Source: Chakrabartyella piscis
Lineage (GTDB): Bacteria; Bacillota; Clostridia; Lachnospirales; Anaerotignaceae
Length of the DNA stretch: 64,000 nucleotides
Reading direction: 5' to 3'
NCBI GenBank assembly: GCA_030067835.1
Contig: CP092441.1
Span: 1-64,000 of the forward strand
In this document: positions 1-9,404 of the stretch, piece by piece
How positions within the stretch are numbered: position 1 is the stretch's first letter
How the letters are laid out: every line of letters starts with the position of its first letter
Translations under genes and position numbers: made by a program
The notes under the pieces: generated by a model
Database searches by the model: none
What the model saw: the letters and a program-made list of their open reading frames with translations, nothing else
What the model was told of the DNA's origin: nothing

Positions 1-1
1 C

Positions 2-49
2 ATCGAAGGAACAGCAGTAGAAATCGAAACAACCGAAACTGTGGAATAA
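2..49 (+). CDS. 3' end of an unidentified gene (partial at window edge)
   Basis: An open frame enters from the left edge and stops with TAA at 47-49. The 15 visible residues are acidic and rich in Thr and Glu, which fits the tail of a secreted or cell-wall protein, but no family can be named. It is supported only by the open frame and a noisy counterpart near 29,410-29,457. The reading frame could be coincidental. Confidence 0.3.
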   Translation: MEGTAVEIETTETVE

Positions 50-122
50 TCACCAACCATCAAACAACCAAAACCAAGATCCTTCATTTTATTCAGGAAG
101 ATAAATAATTGGAATTGTCATT

Positions 123-218
123 TGTAGGGGCTGCCCTATGTGGCTGCCCGTAATGAGACGAAGAATCTTAAAAACAACCAAAACCATAATTGTAGTAGGG
201 ATGGGTTTCCCATCCCGT
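123..218 (+). repeat. Two forward REP-like palindromes (123-152 and 191-218)
   Basis: Both begin with TGTAG and end with CCCGT around a hairpin. The first pairs GGGCTGCC with GGCTGCCC, with one mismatch. The second has GGGATGGG and CCCATCCC around a TTT loop. They lie in the gap upstream of the small membrane gene. The segment between them (about 155-172) resembles the second dispersed family that contains GAAGAATCTT. Confidence 0.75.
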
Positions 219-275
219 TGATTTATTAGAGGTATCTTATGAATATTGATTTTATTTTAGATTGCATGAACGTAA

Positions 276-530
276 TTGTGTGTTGCTGTGTTTGTGTTCA
301 TTGTGGGCATTGTGGCTGGTAAAGATTCCAATTTTGGGAAATATGGTGGTTTGGTGCTTCCAATTCTCATGATTTTCGTTACCATCATCACCACATTGTT
401 GACTTTGAACATGACCTACTTCATATTTCTTGCAATTCCAACAGCAGTTCTTTGGTTTGTGTATCGTGTCAGCAGACGCTCTATTTTAACCAGAGTCAAT
501 TACGATGATATGGAAGATGATATGTATTAA
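276..530 (+). CDS. Small multi-pass membrane protein, 5' end frame-disturbed
   Basis: The visible frame encodes about 84 residues with three hydrophobic stretches (roughly 1-15, 25-45 and 47-62) and a short basic then acidic tail ending DDMEDDMY. The TTG at 276 is unlikely to be the real start. An ATG at 239 in another frame opens a hydrophobic reading that joins this one if a base or two near 270-280 is wrong, and the second copy near 29,638 differs from this one at just that place. The intended protein is therefore probably about 96 residues. No family recognised. It lies just upstream of the CapA-like gene in the same direction. Confidence 0.5.
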   Translation: MCVAVFVFIVGIVAGKDSNFGKYGGLVLPILMIFVTIITTLLTLNMTYFIFLAIPTAVLWFVYRVSRRSILTRVNYDDMEDDMY

Positions 531-581
531 TTTGTGACGGTAGGAGAAATCTTACCGTTGCTTTATTTGGAGGTGGATTCC

Positions 582-1834
582 ATGAAACATGTAAAAATAG
601 CGAGTATGGTTTTTCTTTCTTTTATGGTGTCCGCCTGTACATCTACATCTGTCGAACCATCGTTGGAAGTACAACAGATTACGGAAGAGGTTTTGGAAAC
701 ACCAATTTTGGAGTGTACCATCACAACAGGAGAACAAACCCCTTTGGTGCGTGAAGTTTCCTTTGCTGTGGTTGGTGATATTATGGTGCATAGTTACCAA
801 TACAACGAAGCATATGACTGGGAAACAGGAACCTATGATTTCTCTCATAATTTCCAAGATATGAAAGAATATTTCACAGGATATGACTTTGTTTTGGGGA
901 ATTTGGAAACCACATTTGGTGGATATGCAGCAGATTATCCCATGTTCAGTACACCTGATGAGTTTATGGAAACCCTTGTAGATGCTGGGTTTAACGTACT
1001 TTCAACTGCCAATAACCATAGTATGGATGCAGGTGCTGCTGGAGTGGTGCGAACCTTGGATGTGTTGGATGCAGCTGGTATGGATCACTTTGGCACATAT
1101 CGTTCAGAAGAAGAACAAAACGAAATCTTAATCATAGAAAAGAATGGTTTGGAAGTTGCGTTTTTATCCTATACATATGGTACCAATGGCTTGCCAGTGC
1201 CAGAAGATTATCTGGTGAATGTGATGAACGAAACCACAATGGTGGAACAAATCAGACAAGCTGAAGAAATGGCAGACCTAGTTGTGATGATGCCACATAT
1301 GGGAAATGAGTATGAATCGGCACCAAGGGAAATCCACAAAGCGTGGATAGATTTGATGATCGAAAGTGGAGCAGATATCATATTTGCAAGTCATCCACAT
1401 GTGTTGCAACCTATGGAATATCGCCAAATAGAACAACCCAATGGCGAAATTACAGATGGCTTTGTCATTTATTCCCTAGGAAATTTCATCTCATCACAAA
1501 CAGATCCACCAAGAAATGCATCCATAGTATTGTATTTGACAGTGGAACAAGTGGGAACAGACTTGCCAACGGTCAAAGAAGTGGAATTTATGCCAATTTG
1601 GACACAATTCCAAAACGTGAACTATCAAAATCATTTTGTGGTGCGCGTAGCGTTTACGATATGTTGTCTCTATCAGAAGAAGAACAAGATGCAATGATTC
1701 GAGCTAAGGATCAAGTGCGTCTCATAGAAATACATGACGAAACAGCCAGTTTCCTATTGGGCGAAGAAGTGCCCATAGAAGAAATACAAAATATATATAC
1801 ATTTCCAAAACCAGAAATAGTGGAGGAGGATTGA
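582..1834 (+). pseudogene. CapA-family metallophosphatase lipoprotein, frameshifted near its 3' end
   Basis: ATG at 582 follows GGAGGTGG. The N-terminus is a lipoprotein signal with lipobox VSAC, Cys at residue 19. Downstream are the CapA/PgsA-type calcineurin-like motifs: GDIMVH (about residue 65), NLE (107), NHSMD (144), MPHMGNEYE (237), SHPHV (270) and YSLGNFI. Family members act in capsule or poly-gamma-glutamate production at the membrane; that role here is inference. After FVVR a two-base excess (GTGCGCGTAG here, GTGCGTAG in the second copy, near 1,643) shifts the frame and ends the literal ORF at 1,697. Reading through without it reaches the stop at 1,834, about 417 residues. Taken together the two copies suggest an intact gene in the organism. 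Its end overlaps the start region of the GntR gene, suggesting an operon. Confidence 0.8.
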
Positions 1835-1836
1835 AT

Positions 1837-2565
1837 ATGGAGAAAGAGTATATAAAAGAATACGTCGATTATTTGACCGAGGATTTGGACAAAACCAACA
1901 TTTCACATCAGTTGTTTTTGCGTTTCAAAGACTTGATTATAGAAGGCAAATTGCCAACAGGGTATATGTTACCCAATGAAAACACAGTCAGCGAGTTGTT
2001 GCATGTGGGTAGAAGTACTTTGCGTGAAGCATATACAGCATTGGCGGTGTTTGGGTTCATCAAACGTTCCAAAGCAGGCACCATTGTTTGCGAAGTGGAA
2101 GATATGATCCATGTAGCACCATTTTCTATGACAGTGCAAAACTCAGAATTACACGATTTACTGGAGTTTCGGTATATGTTGGAAGCAGAAACCGCCAGTT
2201 ATGCAGCCAAAAGAGCAACACCAGAGGATATTACAAAGATTCGTGATGCATATGAGCAGATGATTTCCAATAAATCAGATGTCAATTTGTTTTGTGATGC
2301 AGATAGCCAGTTCCATACATACGTTTCAGAAGCGTCACATAATATGTTGCTTCATAATACCATGATGGCGGCTAAGGAATCCTTTGAACATGGGATACGT
2401 CTGGCAATGCGTGAATCATTGACCCAAAACCCAAAAGCAATCGAAGTAACTTTGGATTTGCATGGGAAGTTGTTGCATGCAATCGAAATTGGCGACTACC
2501 AAAAGGCTTATGCTTTGATGCGTGAACATATTTCATATGTGAATTTGACAGTAAAATATGGGTGA
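1837..2565 (+). CDS. GntR/FadR-family transcriptional regulator
   Basis: 242 residues from ATG 1837, placed 7 nt after GGAGGAGG. The TTG at 1831 is too close to that site. The N-terminal winged helix (about residues 20-80) has the GntR pattern of an ISHQLFLRFKDLIIEGKL helix followed by LPNENTVSELLHVGRSTLREA. The rest is an all-helical FCD-type ligand domain with conserved D...H positions (DADSQFHTYV, LDLHGKLLHAI, REHISY). Such proteins bind operator DNA and release it on binding a small carboxylate; the ligand is unknown. The start abuts the end of the CapA-like gene, so the two are probably co-transcribed. Confidence 0.88.
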   Translation: MEKEYIKEYVDYLTEDLDKTNISHQLFLRFKDLIIEGKLPTGYMLPNENTVSELLHVGRSTLREAYTALAVFGFIKRSKAGTIVCEVEDMIHVAPFSMTVQNSELHDLLEFRYMLEAETASYAAKRATPEDITKIRDAYEQMISNKSDVNLFCDADSQFHTYVSEASHNMLLHNTMMAAKESFEHGIRLAMRESLTQNPKAIEVTLDLHGKLLHAIEIGDYQKAYALMREHISYVNLTVKYG

Positions 2566-2872
2566 TTTGGACTAAAAACGAATGGTGAATGGTGAATGAC
2601 TAAAGACATTGATATCATATAAATGGATCATTTTTTTCTTAATAAAAACCAATCATTATATAGTAAATACACATTATAATTCAACCTTGTAAATGCCCTA
2701 AAATACTTGATTTTTCAGGGTTTTTGTGATACAGTTGGTAAGGTTAATAAATATTACTATTATATAAAATTTTAAAATATAAAGTTTACGTCCACGCTTT
2801 TCAAAGGGTGGCAGGGGGTGGGACAGAGTCCCACGGTCTTGCACTTGACTTTAATCTTTTTAGGAGGAAATT
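2566..2872. repeat. Intergenic region with dispersed repeats upstream of argS
   Basis: No gene seen. It holds a copy of the GTGAATGGTGAATGAC-type repeat (about 2580-2600), a weak CCCTAAAA/TTTTCAGGG hairpin (about 2697-2722) that may end the regulator transcript, an AT-rich stretch, and at 2790-2852 a copy of a repeat centred on the hairpin GTGGGAC-AGA-GTCCCAC (2818-2834). The argS ribosome binding site follows. Confidence 0.6.
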
Positions 2873-4563
2873 ATGGATTTTAAATTGGAAATTGCAAAAC
2901 AACTTTCTGTGGCATCTGAATTGCCAGTGGAAGAAATTTTGTTTATGTTGGAAGTACCAGCAAATAAAGAAATGGGCGATTTCGCTTCCCATGCTTCAAA
3001 TTGGCTAAAACATTGCGTAAAGCACCACCAATGATCGCAAATGACATCAAAGAAAAACTTGTGATCGGCGATGCAATTCGTGAAATCAACGTAGTGGGCG
3101 CATACATTAATTTCTTTGTGAACCAAGGAAACTTTACAGAATCCGTTTTGACAAAGGTGTTGGCAGAAGGCACTGCATATGGTCATAGCACTTTGGGTGC
3201 TGGCAAAGCAGTGGTAGTGGATTATTCTTCACCAAATATCGCAAAACCATTCCATGTTGGGCATTTGCGTTCCACAGTAATCGGTAATGCAATTTGCAAA
3301 ATCCACCAAGCACTTGGCTACACTGTAGAAGGTGTCAACCATCTTGGCGATTGGGTACACAATTCGGTAAATTGATTGTGGCATACAAACTTTGGGGTTC
3401 CAAGGAAGCAGTAGAAACAGGTGGAATCCAAGAATTGATGCGTATTTATGTATTGTTCCACGATGCAGCCAAAGAAAAAGACGAATTGAACGATGAAGCT
3501 CGTGGTTGGTTCGTGAAAATGCAAGATGGTGACGAAGAAGCGTTGACTTTGTGGAAATGGTTCTACGATATCAGCATCAAAGAATTCGATCGAGTTTATG
3601 AAATGCTTGGTGTGAAATTCGATGCATACACAGGCGAAAGCTTCTATAATGATAAAATGGCTCCAGTTGTGGAAGAATTGAAAAAAAAAAATATCCTCAA
3701 AGAGAGCGAAGGTGCTATGATTGTCGATTTGGAAGACAAAAATATGCCACCATGTTTGATTATTCGTAAAGATGGCGGTACATTATACGCAACTCGTGAT
3801 ATCACAGCTGCTTTGTATCGTAAAAAAACATACGATTTCGTAAAATGTATCTATTTGACAGCTTTGGATCAAAACTTGCACTTTGCACAATGGTTTGAAG
3901 TCATCAATCGTATGGGATATGATTGGTACAAAGATTTGGTGCATGTACCATTTGGTTTGGTTAGTCTCGAAAGTGGTAAATTGTCCACTCGTCAAGGAAA
4001 TGTTATCTTGATGGAAGATTTGCTCAACCAAGCAATTGCTGAAACAGGCAAAATCATCGAAGAAAAGAATCCAAACTTGGAAAATAAAGAAGAAATTGCG
4101 AAACAAGTGGGTATCGGTGCTGTTATTTTCAATGATTTGTACAATGGTCGAATCAAAGACGTTGTATTCTCTTGGGAAAGAATGCTCAACTTCGATGGTG
4201 AAACTGGCCCTTATGTGCAATACACACATGCCAGAGCTTGTAGTATCTTGAAAAAAGCAGGAGATGTTTCCTTTGCAGATGTGGATTATTCTTTGATTTC
4301 TGATGAAGCATCCATGGATGTTTGTAAATTATTGGCTGATTTTCCTGTGAAATTGGAAGATGCAGCAAGAAAATACGAACCATCTCGTTACAAGACATAT
4401 GGTTGCAATTTCTCAAGCCTTCAATAAATTCTACCATGACAACCCAATCCTTAATAGTGAAGATGATGTGAAATTGGCTAGACTTGCAGTGGTAGTGGCA
4501 ACCAAAACAGTTCTCAAAGAAGGACTTCGCATTTTGGGTATCAATGCACCAGAACAAATGTAA
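2873..4563 (+). pseudogene. argS: Arginyl-tRNA synthetase, copy A, broken by several indels
   Basis: Start ATG 2873 after AGGAGG. The sequence matches the intact gene at 32,221-33,915 except for single-base losses near 2,993 (CGCTTCCC for CGCTTTCCC) and 3,353 (GATTGGGTAC for GATTGGGGTAC), a purine change near 3,692, and a two-base loss near 4,385. The HVGH and KLSTRQG class I motifs are encoded but in different frames. ArgS is essential and normally single copy. The defects are homopolymer-type, so sequencing error is likelier than true decay. Confidence 0.9.
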
Positions 4564-4564
4564 T

Positions 4565-4580
4565 TGTTTCACGTGAAACA
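4565..4580. promoter_or_regulatory. parS site 1
   Basis: The 16-bp perfect palindrome TGTTTCACGTGAAACA is the consensus ParB (Spo0J) binding and loading site. It begins directly after the argS stop codon and about 260 bp upstream of parA. ParB loads here as a CTP clamp and recruits SMC; this is established for the family and inferred here. Confidence 0.95.
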
Positions 4581-4612
4581 TACCACCTTATGAAAATAGG
4601 GTGGTTTTTTAT
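4581..4612 (+). terminator. Rho-independent terminator after argS
   Basis: ACCACC pairs with GGGTGGT around an A-rich loop and is followed by six T residues. It sits directly after argS and parS site 1, so it should separate argS transcription from parAB. Confidence 0.75.
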
Positions 4613-4640
4613 TGCAACATTTTAAATATAATAATATTGT

Positions 4641-4668
4641 TGTATGGGCGATTCATGAATCGACCATA
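4641..4668 (+). repeat. Divergent REP-like palindrome between the parS sites
   Basis: A variant of the TGTAGGGG...CCCGT element: TGTATGGG, then the CGATTCATGAATCG palindrome, then ACCATAA. The inner stem matches the GATTCGTGAATC subclass found elsewhere in the window. Confidence 0.6.
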
Positions 4669-4702
4669 ATCTTTAAAACAAAATTTTCAATGTAAAAATC
4701 AC

Positions 4703-4718
4703 TGTTTCACGTGAAACA
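4703..4718. promoter_or_regulatory. parS site 2
   Basis: A second perfect TGTTTCACGTGAAACA palindrome, 138 bp from the first and about 120 bp upstream of parA. Paired parS sites beside parAB mark the origin-proximal part of many Firmicutes chromosomes. Confidence 0.95.
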
Positions 4719-4840
4719 TCCAGTAAAAACCAAAGAAAAAACCTGAATTTTACTATGAAACCCCATCAAAATATGATATACTTAATTTATCAAACAAATT
4801 AAAATTTTAGAGTAAAAGCAGACAGAAAGGATAAAATAAT

Positions 4841-5614
4841 ATGGGTAAAGTCAGAATTATAGCAGTTACCAACCAAAAAGGTGGCGTTGGAAAGAGTACA
4901 ACAGTCATCAACCTTTCTGCTTGTTTGGCGGAAGCTGGTAAAAAAGTACTTGCAATTGACGTTGATCAACAAGGAAACACCACAAGTGGCTTAGGTTTGG
5001 ATAAAAACGGTATGGAACAGACTATTTATAACGTGTTTTTAAACGAAATTGGCATCGAAGATATTCGCCACAAAACAGTTGTAGATGGTTTGGAAGTGAT
5101 TCCTGCAAATATCAGCTTGACTGGTGCAGAAATTGAGTTAATTGGAAAAGAAAATAGAGAATTTGTATTGAAGGAAGAATTGGCAAAAATCAAAGATGAA
5201 TACGACTTCATTTTGATTGACTGTCCACCTTCCTTGAATTTGATTACAGTAAACGCTTTGATTGCAGCAGATACGGTTTTGGTGCCAATTCAATGTGAAT
5301 ATTTTGCATTGGAAGGGTTGGAGCAGCTCCTATATACCATCAATTTGGTGAAAAAACGCTTAAATCCAGAGTTGGCAATCGAAGGAATTGTGTTTACCAT
5401 GTACGATGCAAGAACAAATCTTTCCATGCAAGTGGTGGAAGAAGTGAAACGAAGCCTTGGAAATACGGTGTATCGCAGCATCATTCCAAGAAATGTGCGT
5501 TTGGGTGAAGCACCAAGTCATGGTTTGCCCATTCATTTGTATGATCCAAAATCAAAAGGAACAGAAAGTTATAGACTTTTGGCTGAAGAAGTTATGGATA
5601 AGGAGTGGAATTGA
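4841..5614 (+). CDS. parA: Chromosome-partitioning ATPase ParA (Soj)
   Basis: 257 residues. A deviant Walker A, KGGVGKST, lies at about residues 13-20, followed by the DVDQQGNTT switch I region and FILIDCPPSL as Walker B. ParA ATPases form DNA-bound gradients that ParB-parS complexes stimulate; in Firmicutes they also modulate DnaA. The GAAAGGA ribosome site precedes the ATG. The stop overlaps the parB start (TGATG), so the two are translationally coupled. The length is normal for chromosomal Soj, which lacks the N-terminal DNA-binding domain of plasmid ParA. Confidence 0.96.
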   Translation: MGKVRIIAVTNQKGGVGKSTTVINLSACLAEAGKKVLAIDVDQQGNTTSGLGLDKNGMEQTIYNVFLNEIGIEDIRHKTVVDGLEVIPANISLTGAEIELIGKENREFVLKEELAKIKDEYDFILIDCPPSLNLITVNALIAADTVLVPIQCEYFALEGLEQLLYTINLVKKRLNPELAIEGIVFTMYDARTNLSMQVVEEVKRSLGNTVYRSIIPRNVRLGEAPSHGLPIHLYDPKSKGTESYRLLAEEVMDKEWN

Positions 5615-6512
5615 TGGCTGTAAAGAAAAAAGGACTTGGATCCAAAGGACTTGGAATCGAAGCATTGATCAATACAAAAATGGACGATTTGAAGGAAACA
5701 GCAATGCAAAACACTGCACAAATGGGTGATTCTTCACCAAAAGAGCTGGATTTGGATATGATTGAGCCAAATCGTAAACAACCACGTCGTTATTTTGATG
5801 AAAAAGCATTGGAAGAATTGGCTACATCCCTCAAAACCTATGGTATGATTCAACCAGTAGTGGTACAAAAAAATGGCGATTATTATGAATTGATTGCTGG
5901 TGAAAGACGTTGGAGAGCTGCAAAAATTGCTGGACTCACCAAAATTCCAGTGGTTGAAAAATCTTGGGAAGCTGGCGAAGCATTTGAAGTGGCTTTGGTG
6001 GAAAATATCCAACGTGAAGACTTGAATCCTTTGGAAGAAGCAGAAAGTTACAAGCGTTTGCAAGAAGAATTTGGCTTGTCACAAGAAAAAATTGGTTAGG
6101 CAAAAGTCGCTCCAATATCACAAATATGATGCGTTTGTTGCAATTGGACAATCGTGTGAAGAATTTCCTTTGGAAAATAAGATTTCTGTTGGACATGCAC
6201 GTGCTTTGCTTGCCATTACCGATGGTGAAGCACAATTTGATATGGCAGAACACGTCATTGATGAGGAATGCAGTGTGCGTGAAACTGAAGTTTTGGTGAA
6301 AAAATTCTTGGAACCAGAAGAAGAAACCACCAAACCAGAAAAAGAAGTGGCTGCATTGGTCAATAAACGTGAATTGGAAGACTCTTTGAAATCCATTTTC
6401 GCTACAAAAGTGAAGATTTCAGCAAAAACAAAAAGGAAAAATTGAAATTGCCTATTTCTCAGAAGATGAATTGGATAGACTTTTGACAATTATGAAACGG
6501 ATGGAAGTGTAA
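5614..6512 (+). pseudogene. parB: Chromosome-partitioning protein ParB (Spo0J), copy A, frameshifted
   Basis: ATG 5614 overlaps the parA stop, with AAGGAGTGG upstream. The N-terminal part is normal, with GLGSKGLGIEAL (ParA-contact segment) and GERRWRA (CTP-binding motif). A seven-base loss near 6,098 removes part of the helix-turn-helix and shifts the frame, a single-base loss follows near 6,174, and a two-base loss near 6,424. The intact counterpart is at 34,966-35,874. Sequencing error is the simplest explanation, since ParB-parS pairs are conserved. Confidence 0.9.
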
Positions 6513-6514
6513 AT

Positions 6515-7558
6515 ATGAGCTTTTTGACAGATAATTTGGATTATGTGTTGCTTGGCTTTGGTATTGCTGTTTTGATTATGCTCATTTTTTGTATCGTTAC
6601 ATTTGTGTATGTGATGGAACAAAAGAAAAAGTATGAGTTTTTTATGGGTTCTAAGCGAAGACCTAGCCACAACTTAGAAATGAAATTGGAAGAATATTTC
6701 CGTGTTACAAAACAAGTAGAAGAAAATTACAACAAAGTTTTGGATATGGTGCTGGATATTGAAGAAAATATGCGTTCCAACGTACAAAAAGTAGGTTTGG
6801 TGCGTTACAATCCATTTGATGAAATGGGTGGGAATCTTTGTTTTGCGTTGGCTCTTTTGGATCAGGATGACAATGGTGTTGTGCTCAATGGGATTCATAG
6901 TCGAACTGGTTCTTTCACCTATGCAAAACCAATTCAAATGGGTGTGAGTATCTATTTGTTGTCAGATGAAGAAATTGAAGCAGTAGAAGTGGCTAAAAAT
7001 CAAACATTTAAGCCAAAACATGAAAAAATCATGAAAATCAAGTTCCGCAAAAAATTCAAGAAATACGATAACCAAGAAAAAATGGTTCCTGTTGTGGAAA
7101 ATGAAGATAAGAAAATGGAAAAATCACTGGGTGATGTGACCCATTCAGAACGTGAACAAATCCAAATGGAAGAACAATTGGCAGGAAAAATTGCTTCTGT
7201 AGATGCCATCAATGAAGATTATTATGACGAAATGTATCCAGATGCAAGTGCTGAAGAACTGATGGCTATGGATGTGGATGTTTTGTCAGCACAATTGGAA
7301 AACTCCATTGCAAGTATGGAACAACAAATGGGACATGCACATAGCGATGAAGAACTCCACGATATGGCAAAAAAAATGGCAGCAATTCTGCGTATGGAAG
7401 AAGTGAAACGTAAAAAAGATAGGGAACTTTCAGAGGAAGAAGAAGCACTTTCCAATACAAATTTGCGTCGTAAAGTACGTATGGAAAAACGTGTTTTGGT
7501 GGAAGAAACCGATGAACAAGTAGAAATTGAAGAAAAAAGTCCAGAAGATAAAGTGTAA
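6515..7558 (+). CDS. DUF4446 family membrane-anchored protein with long acidic C-terminal extension
   Basis: 347 residues. One transmembrane helix near residues 9-33 is followed by the DUF4446 core, recognisable from VQKVGLVRYNPFDEMGGNLCFALALLD and from GVVLNGIHSRTGSFTYAKPI. Beyond about residue 165 comes a charged, Glu/Lys/Met-rich tail predicted to be largely helical or coiled coil and roughly as long again as the core. Genes of this family commonly follow parB in Clostridia, as here (start 3 nt after the parB stop). The function is unknown; location suggests a role near the origin or in the envelope. Confidence 0.85.
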   Translation: MSFLTDNLDYVLLGFGIAVLIMLIFCIVTFVYVMEQKKKYEFFMGSKRRPSHNLEMKLEEYFRVTKQVEENYNKVLDMVLDIEENMRSNVQKVGLVRYNPFDEMGGNLCFALALLDQDDNGVVLNGIHSRTGSFTYAKPIQMGVSIYLLSDEEIEAVEVAKNQTFKPKHEKIMKIKFRKKFKKYDNQEKMVPVVENEDKKMEKSLGDVTHSEREQIQMEEQLAGKIASVDAINEDYYDEMYPDASAEELMAMDVDVLSAQLENSIASMEQQMGHAHSDEELHDMAKKMAAILRMEEVKRKKDRELSEEEEALSNTNLRRKVRMEKRVLVEETDEQVEIEEKSPEDKV

Positions 7559-7563
7559 AAATC

Positions 7564-7602
7564 AATGCTTGTTGTATGTGTATCGTAGAACAGGCATTTT
7601 TT
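7564..7602 (+). terminator. Terminator after the parA-parB-DUF4446 operon
   Basis: AATGCTTGTT pairs with AACAGGCATT (ten base pairs, one G-T) around a 15-nt loop, followed by a T run. It closes the operon just before the DnaA-box cluster. Confidence 0.7.
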
Positions 7603-7783
7603 ATCAGTAGAATGACCTGTGTAAAAATAGTAGAAATTGCAGGATATCAACAGGGAAATGGGATAACTGAAGAAAAACTGTGTATAACTCGGAAAAATAC
7701 TGTGGATAAAGTGGATAAAATAACTAGGAATACTGATAATTGAAAGAGTTATCCACAAGTATAGAAAGTTAGGAGATGGAAAA
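7603..7783. other. DnaA-box cluster, candidate replication origin or DnaA-binding locus
   Basis: Within about 80 bp there are three exact matches to TTATNCACA: TGTGTATAA at 7679-7687 and TGTGGATAA at 7701-7709 (both on the minus strand), and TTATCCACA at 7749-7757. A near match, AGTGGATAA, lies at 7710-7718. The segment is AT-rich, free of genes and a few kb from parS-parAB, all as expected for an oriC or a DnaA titration site. Against oriC: no dnaA or dnaN is in the window, and Firmicutes origins usually flank dnaA. The same sequence recurs at 36,965-37,145. Confidence 0.45.
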
Positions 7784-8583
7784 ATGGCGTATCAAATTAT
7801 ATTTTCAGACATGGATGGTACTTTATTGGAGGACGATATTCATATATCAGAAAAAAATCAAGAAGCAATTGCAAAGGCAGTTGCAGCTGGCAAAGAAATG
7901 GTGTTGTGCACTGGACGTGGTGTTTTTGGCACAGAAGTGATTTTGGAACACTTGGGTCTTGGGCAAAAGGGCTATGTCATCACACAAAATGGTGGTGCTG
8001 TGTATCACTTGGAAACCATGAAATTGGCTTGGAAAAAAGGCTTTTCCCCAAAAGAATATGCAAAGTATGCAAAATTAGCAGAAGAAATGGGTCTTGAAGT
8101 CTATTTTTATGACAATCGTAAATTTATGGCAACTCATTTTACAAAGGAAGTAGAAAACTACTGTGCAGTTATGGGCACTGAAGCCATTATTTTGACAGAC
8201 TATGAAAATTATGATGGTGTGTTTACAAAAAGCCTGATCAATGGCAAAAAGATAACTTTTGGCAGTCCAAGAAGTTTTAATGAAAGAAATGGGTATGGTT
8301 GGATTCTTTCTTCTCCAGTGATCATTATATGGAAGTGGTTTTGCGTGGTGTAAATAAAGGTTCTGCCATGAAACAAGTCTTGGAAATCATGAATATTCCT
8401 GTGACAGATGCCATTGCCATTGGCGATAGTGAAAACGATTTATCCATGATTCGTGAAGCTGGTCTTGGCGTTGCTGTGGCAAATGCACCCAAATATATTC
8501 AGGATGAAGCCGATTATGTGACAGAAAATGATTATAAACATAGCGCAGTTGCAGAAGTGATTGAGAAATTTATCTTATCCTAA
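7784..8583 (+). pseudogene. Cof-type HAD phosphatase, copy A, frameshifted
   Basis: The N-terminal DMDGT catalytic motif (residues 9-13) is intact. Relative to the whole gene at 37,146-37,952 this copy lacks three bases near 7,960 (in frame) and two pairs of bases near 8,250 and 8,300. These throw the C-terminal GDSENDLSMI region into another frame. The frame is lost inside runs of A and near GTATGG, which fits base-calling error. Confidence 0.88.
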
Positions 8584-8891
8584 TTGTATTTGCATTTGGG
8601 TCGGTGTGGGCATAGACACCTACGTTTTGTTATTTATAATTCAGTTATTATATGTTTTTATCTAATCTTTTTGAATAAAGTTTGGGTCAAGCCTTTTCAA
8701 AGGATTGCAGGGGTTGGGACAGAGTCCCAAGGTCTTATACTTGACTGTATCTTATCTTTTCAGGTGGTGTGTTTCATTGCACCACTTTTTTTATGGTGAA
8801 AATCACGTTTTTCTGTAAAAATAAGGATTTTAATTGGGATTTGTGGTATGATGAAACTGAGTTATTTTGTAGAAAAATAGGAGGTTTTTGT
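8584..8891. repeat. Intergenic region with GGGAC-AGA-GTCCC repeat and terminator
   Basis: No gene seen. A copy of the repeat that accompanies the hairpin TTGGGAC-AGA-GTCCCAA spans 8683-8745. A terminator-like GTGGTG/CACCAC hairpin followed by seven T lies at 8763-8791 and should end the HAD gene transcript. The last 60 bp contain the promoter region and the AGGAGG site of the next gene. Confidence 0.65.
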
Positions 8892-9404
8892 ATGTCAGAA
8901 ATACAGGAAATAGAATTAACTTTGGTGGAACAAACTGCTTTGGATGGTGCCAATTATTTCCGTCAAGGATTGAATTGTACAGAGTGCGTTTTGATGAGTT
9001 TTCGTGACAACTGTAACCCAGAAATACCAATGGAAGCTTTTGCAATGTGCACTGGTTTTGGCGGTGGATTTGCCAATACTCGTAACCATACTTGTGGTGC
9101 AATCACTGGCGCAATTATGGCATATGGTAGTATCATCGGTCGCAAAAATCCATTTGCTAAGGAAGAAATGCGTGACAAAATCACAGAACTCCATGGCATC
9201 TATCATACAATGGAACCCATGATTCGTGAAATGGAAGCAGAATTTGGTGATAACTTCATTTGTAAGGATTTGTCCGCAGTACATGGAGACTTTGAAGGCA
9301 AAGCAAGAAAACGTAACTGTATGCAAATGGTGAAATTCTGTAGTGGTGTTGCAGCAAAATACGCAGAACTTGCAAAAAAAGAACAAGGAGATTGCATAGA
9401 ATGA
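8892..9404 (+). CDS. C_GCAxxG_C_C family redox protein
   Basis: 170 residues from ATG 8892, preceded by AGGAGG. Conserved cysteines appear as GLNCTECVL, CTGFGGGF, the family signature HTCGAITGAIMAYG, FICKDL, and RNCMQMVKFCSG. The family is thought to bind a metal or cluster and is often found with thiol or sulfur redox genes; no substrate is known. An in-frame reading extends upstream to 8,769 but has no ribosome site. The stop overlaps the start of the next gene (ATGA), so the two are coupled. Confidence 0.82.
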   Translation: MSEIQEIELTLVEQTALDGANYFRQGLNCTECVLMSFRDNCNPEIPMEAFAMCTGFGGGFANTRNHTCGAITGAIMAYGSIIGRKNPFAKEEMRDKITELHGIYHTMEPMIREMEAEFGDNFICKDLSAVHGDFEGKARKRNCMQMVKFCSGVAAKYAELAKKEQGDCIE

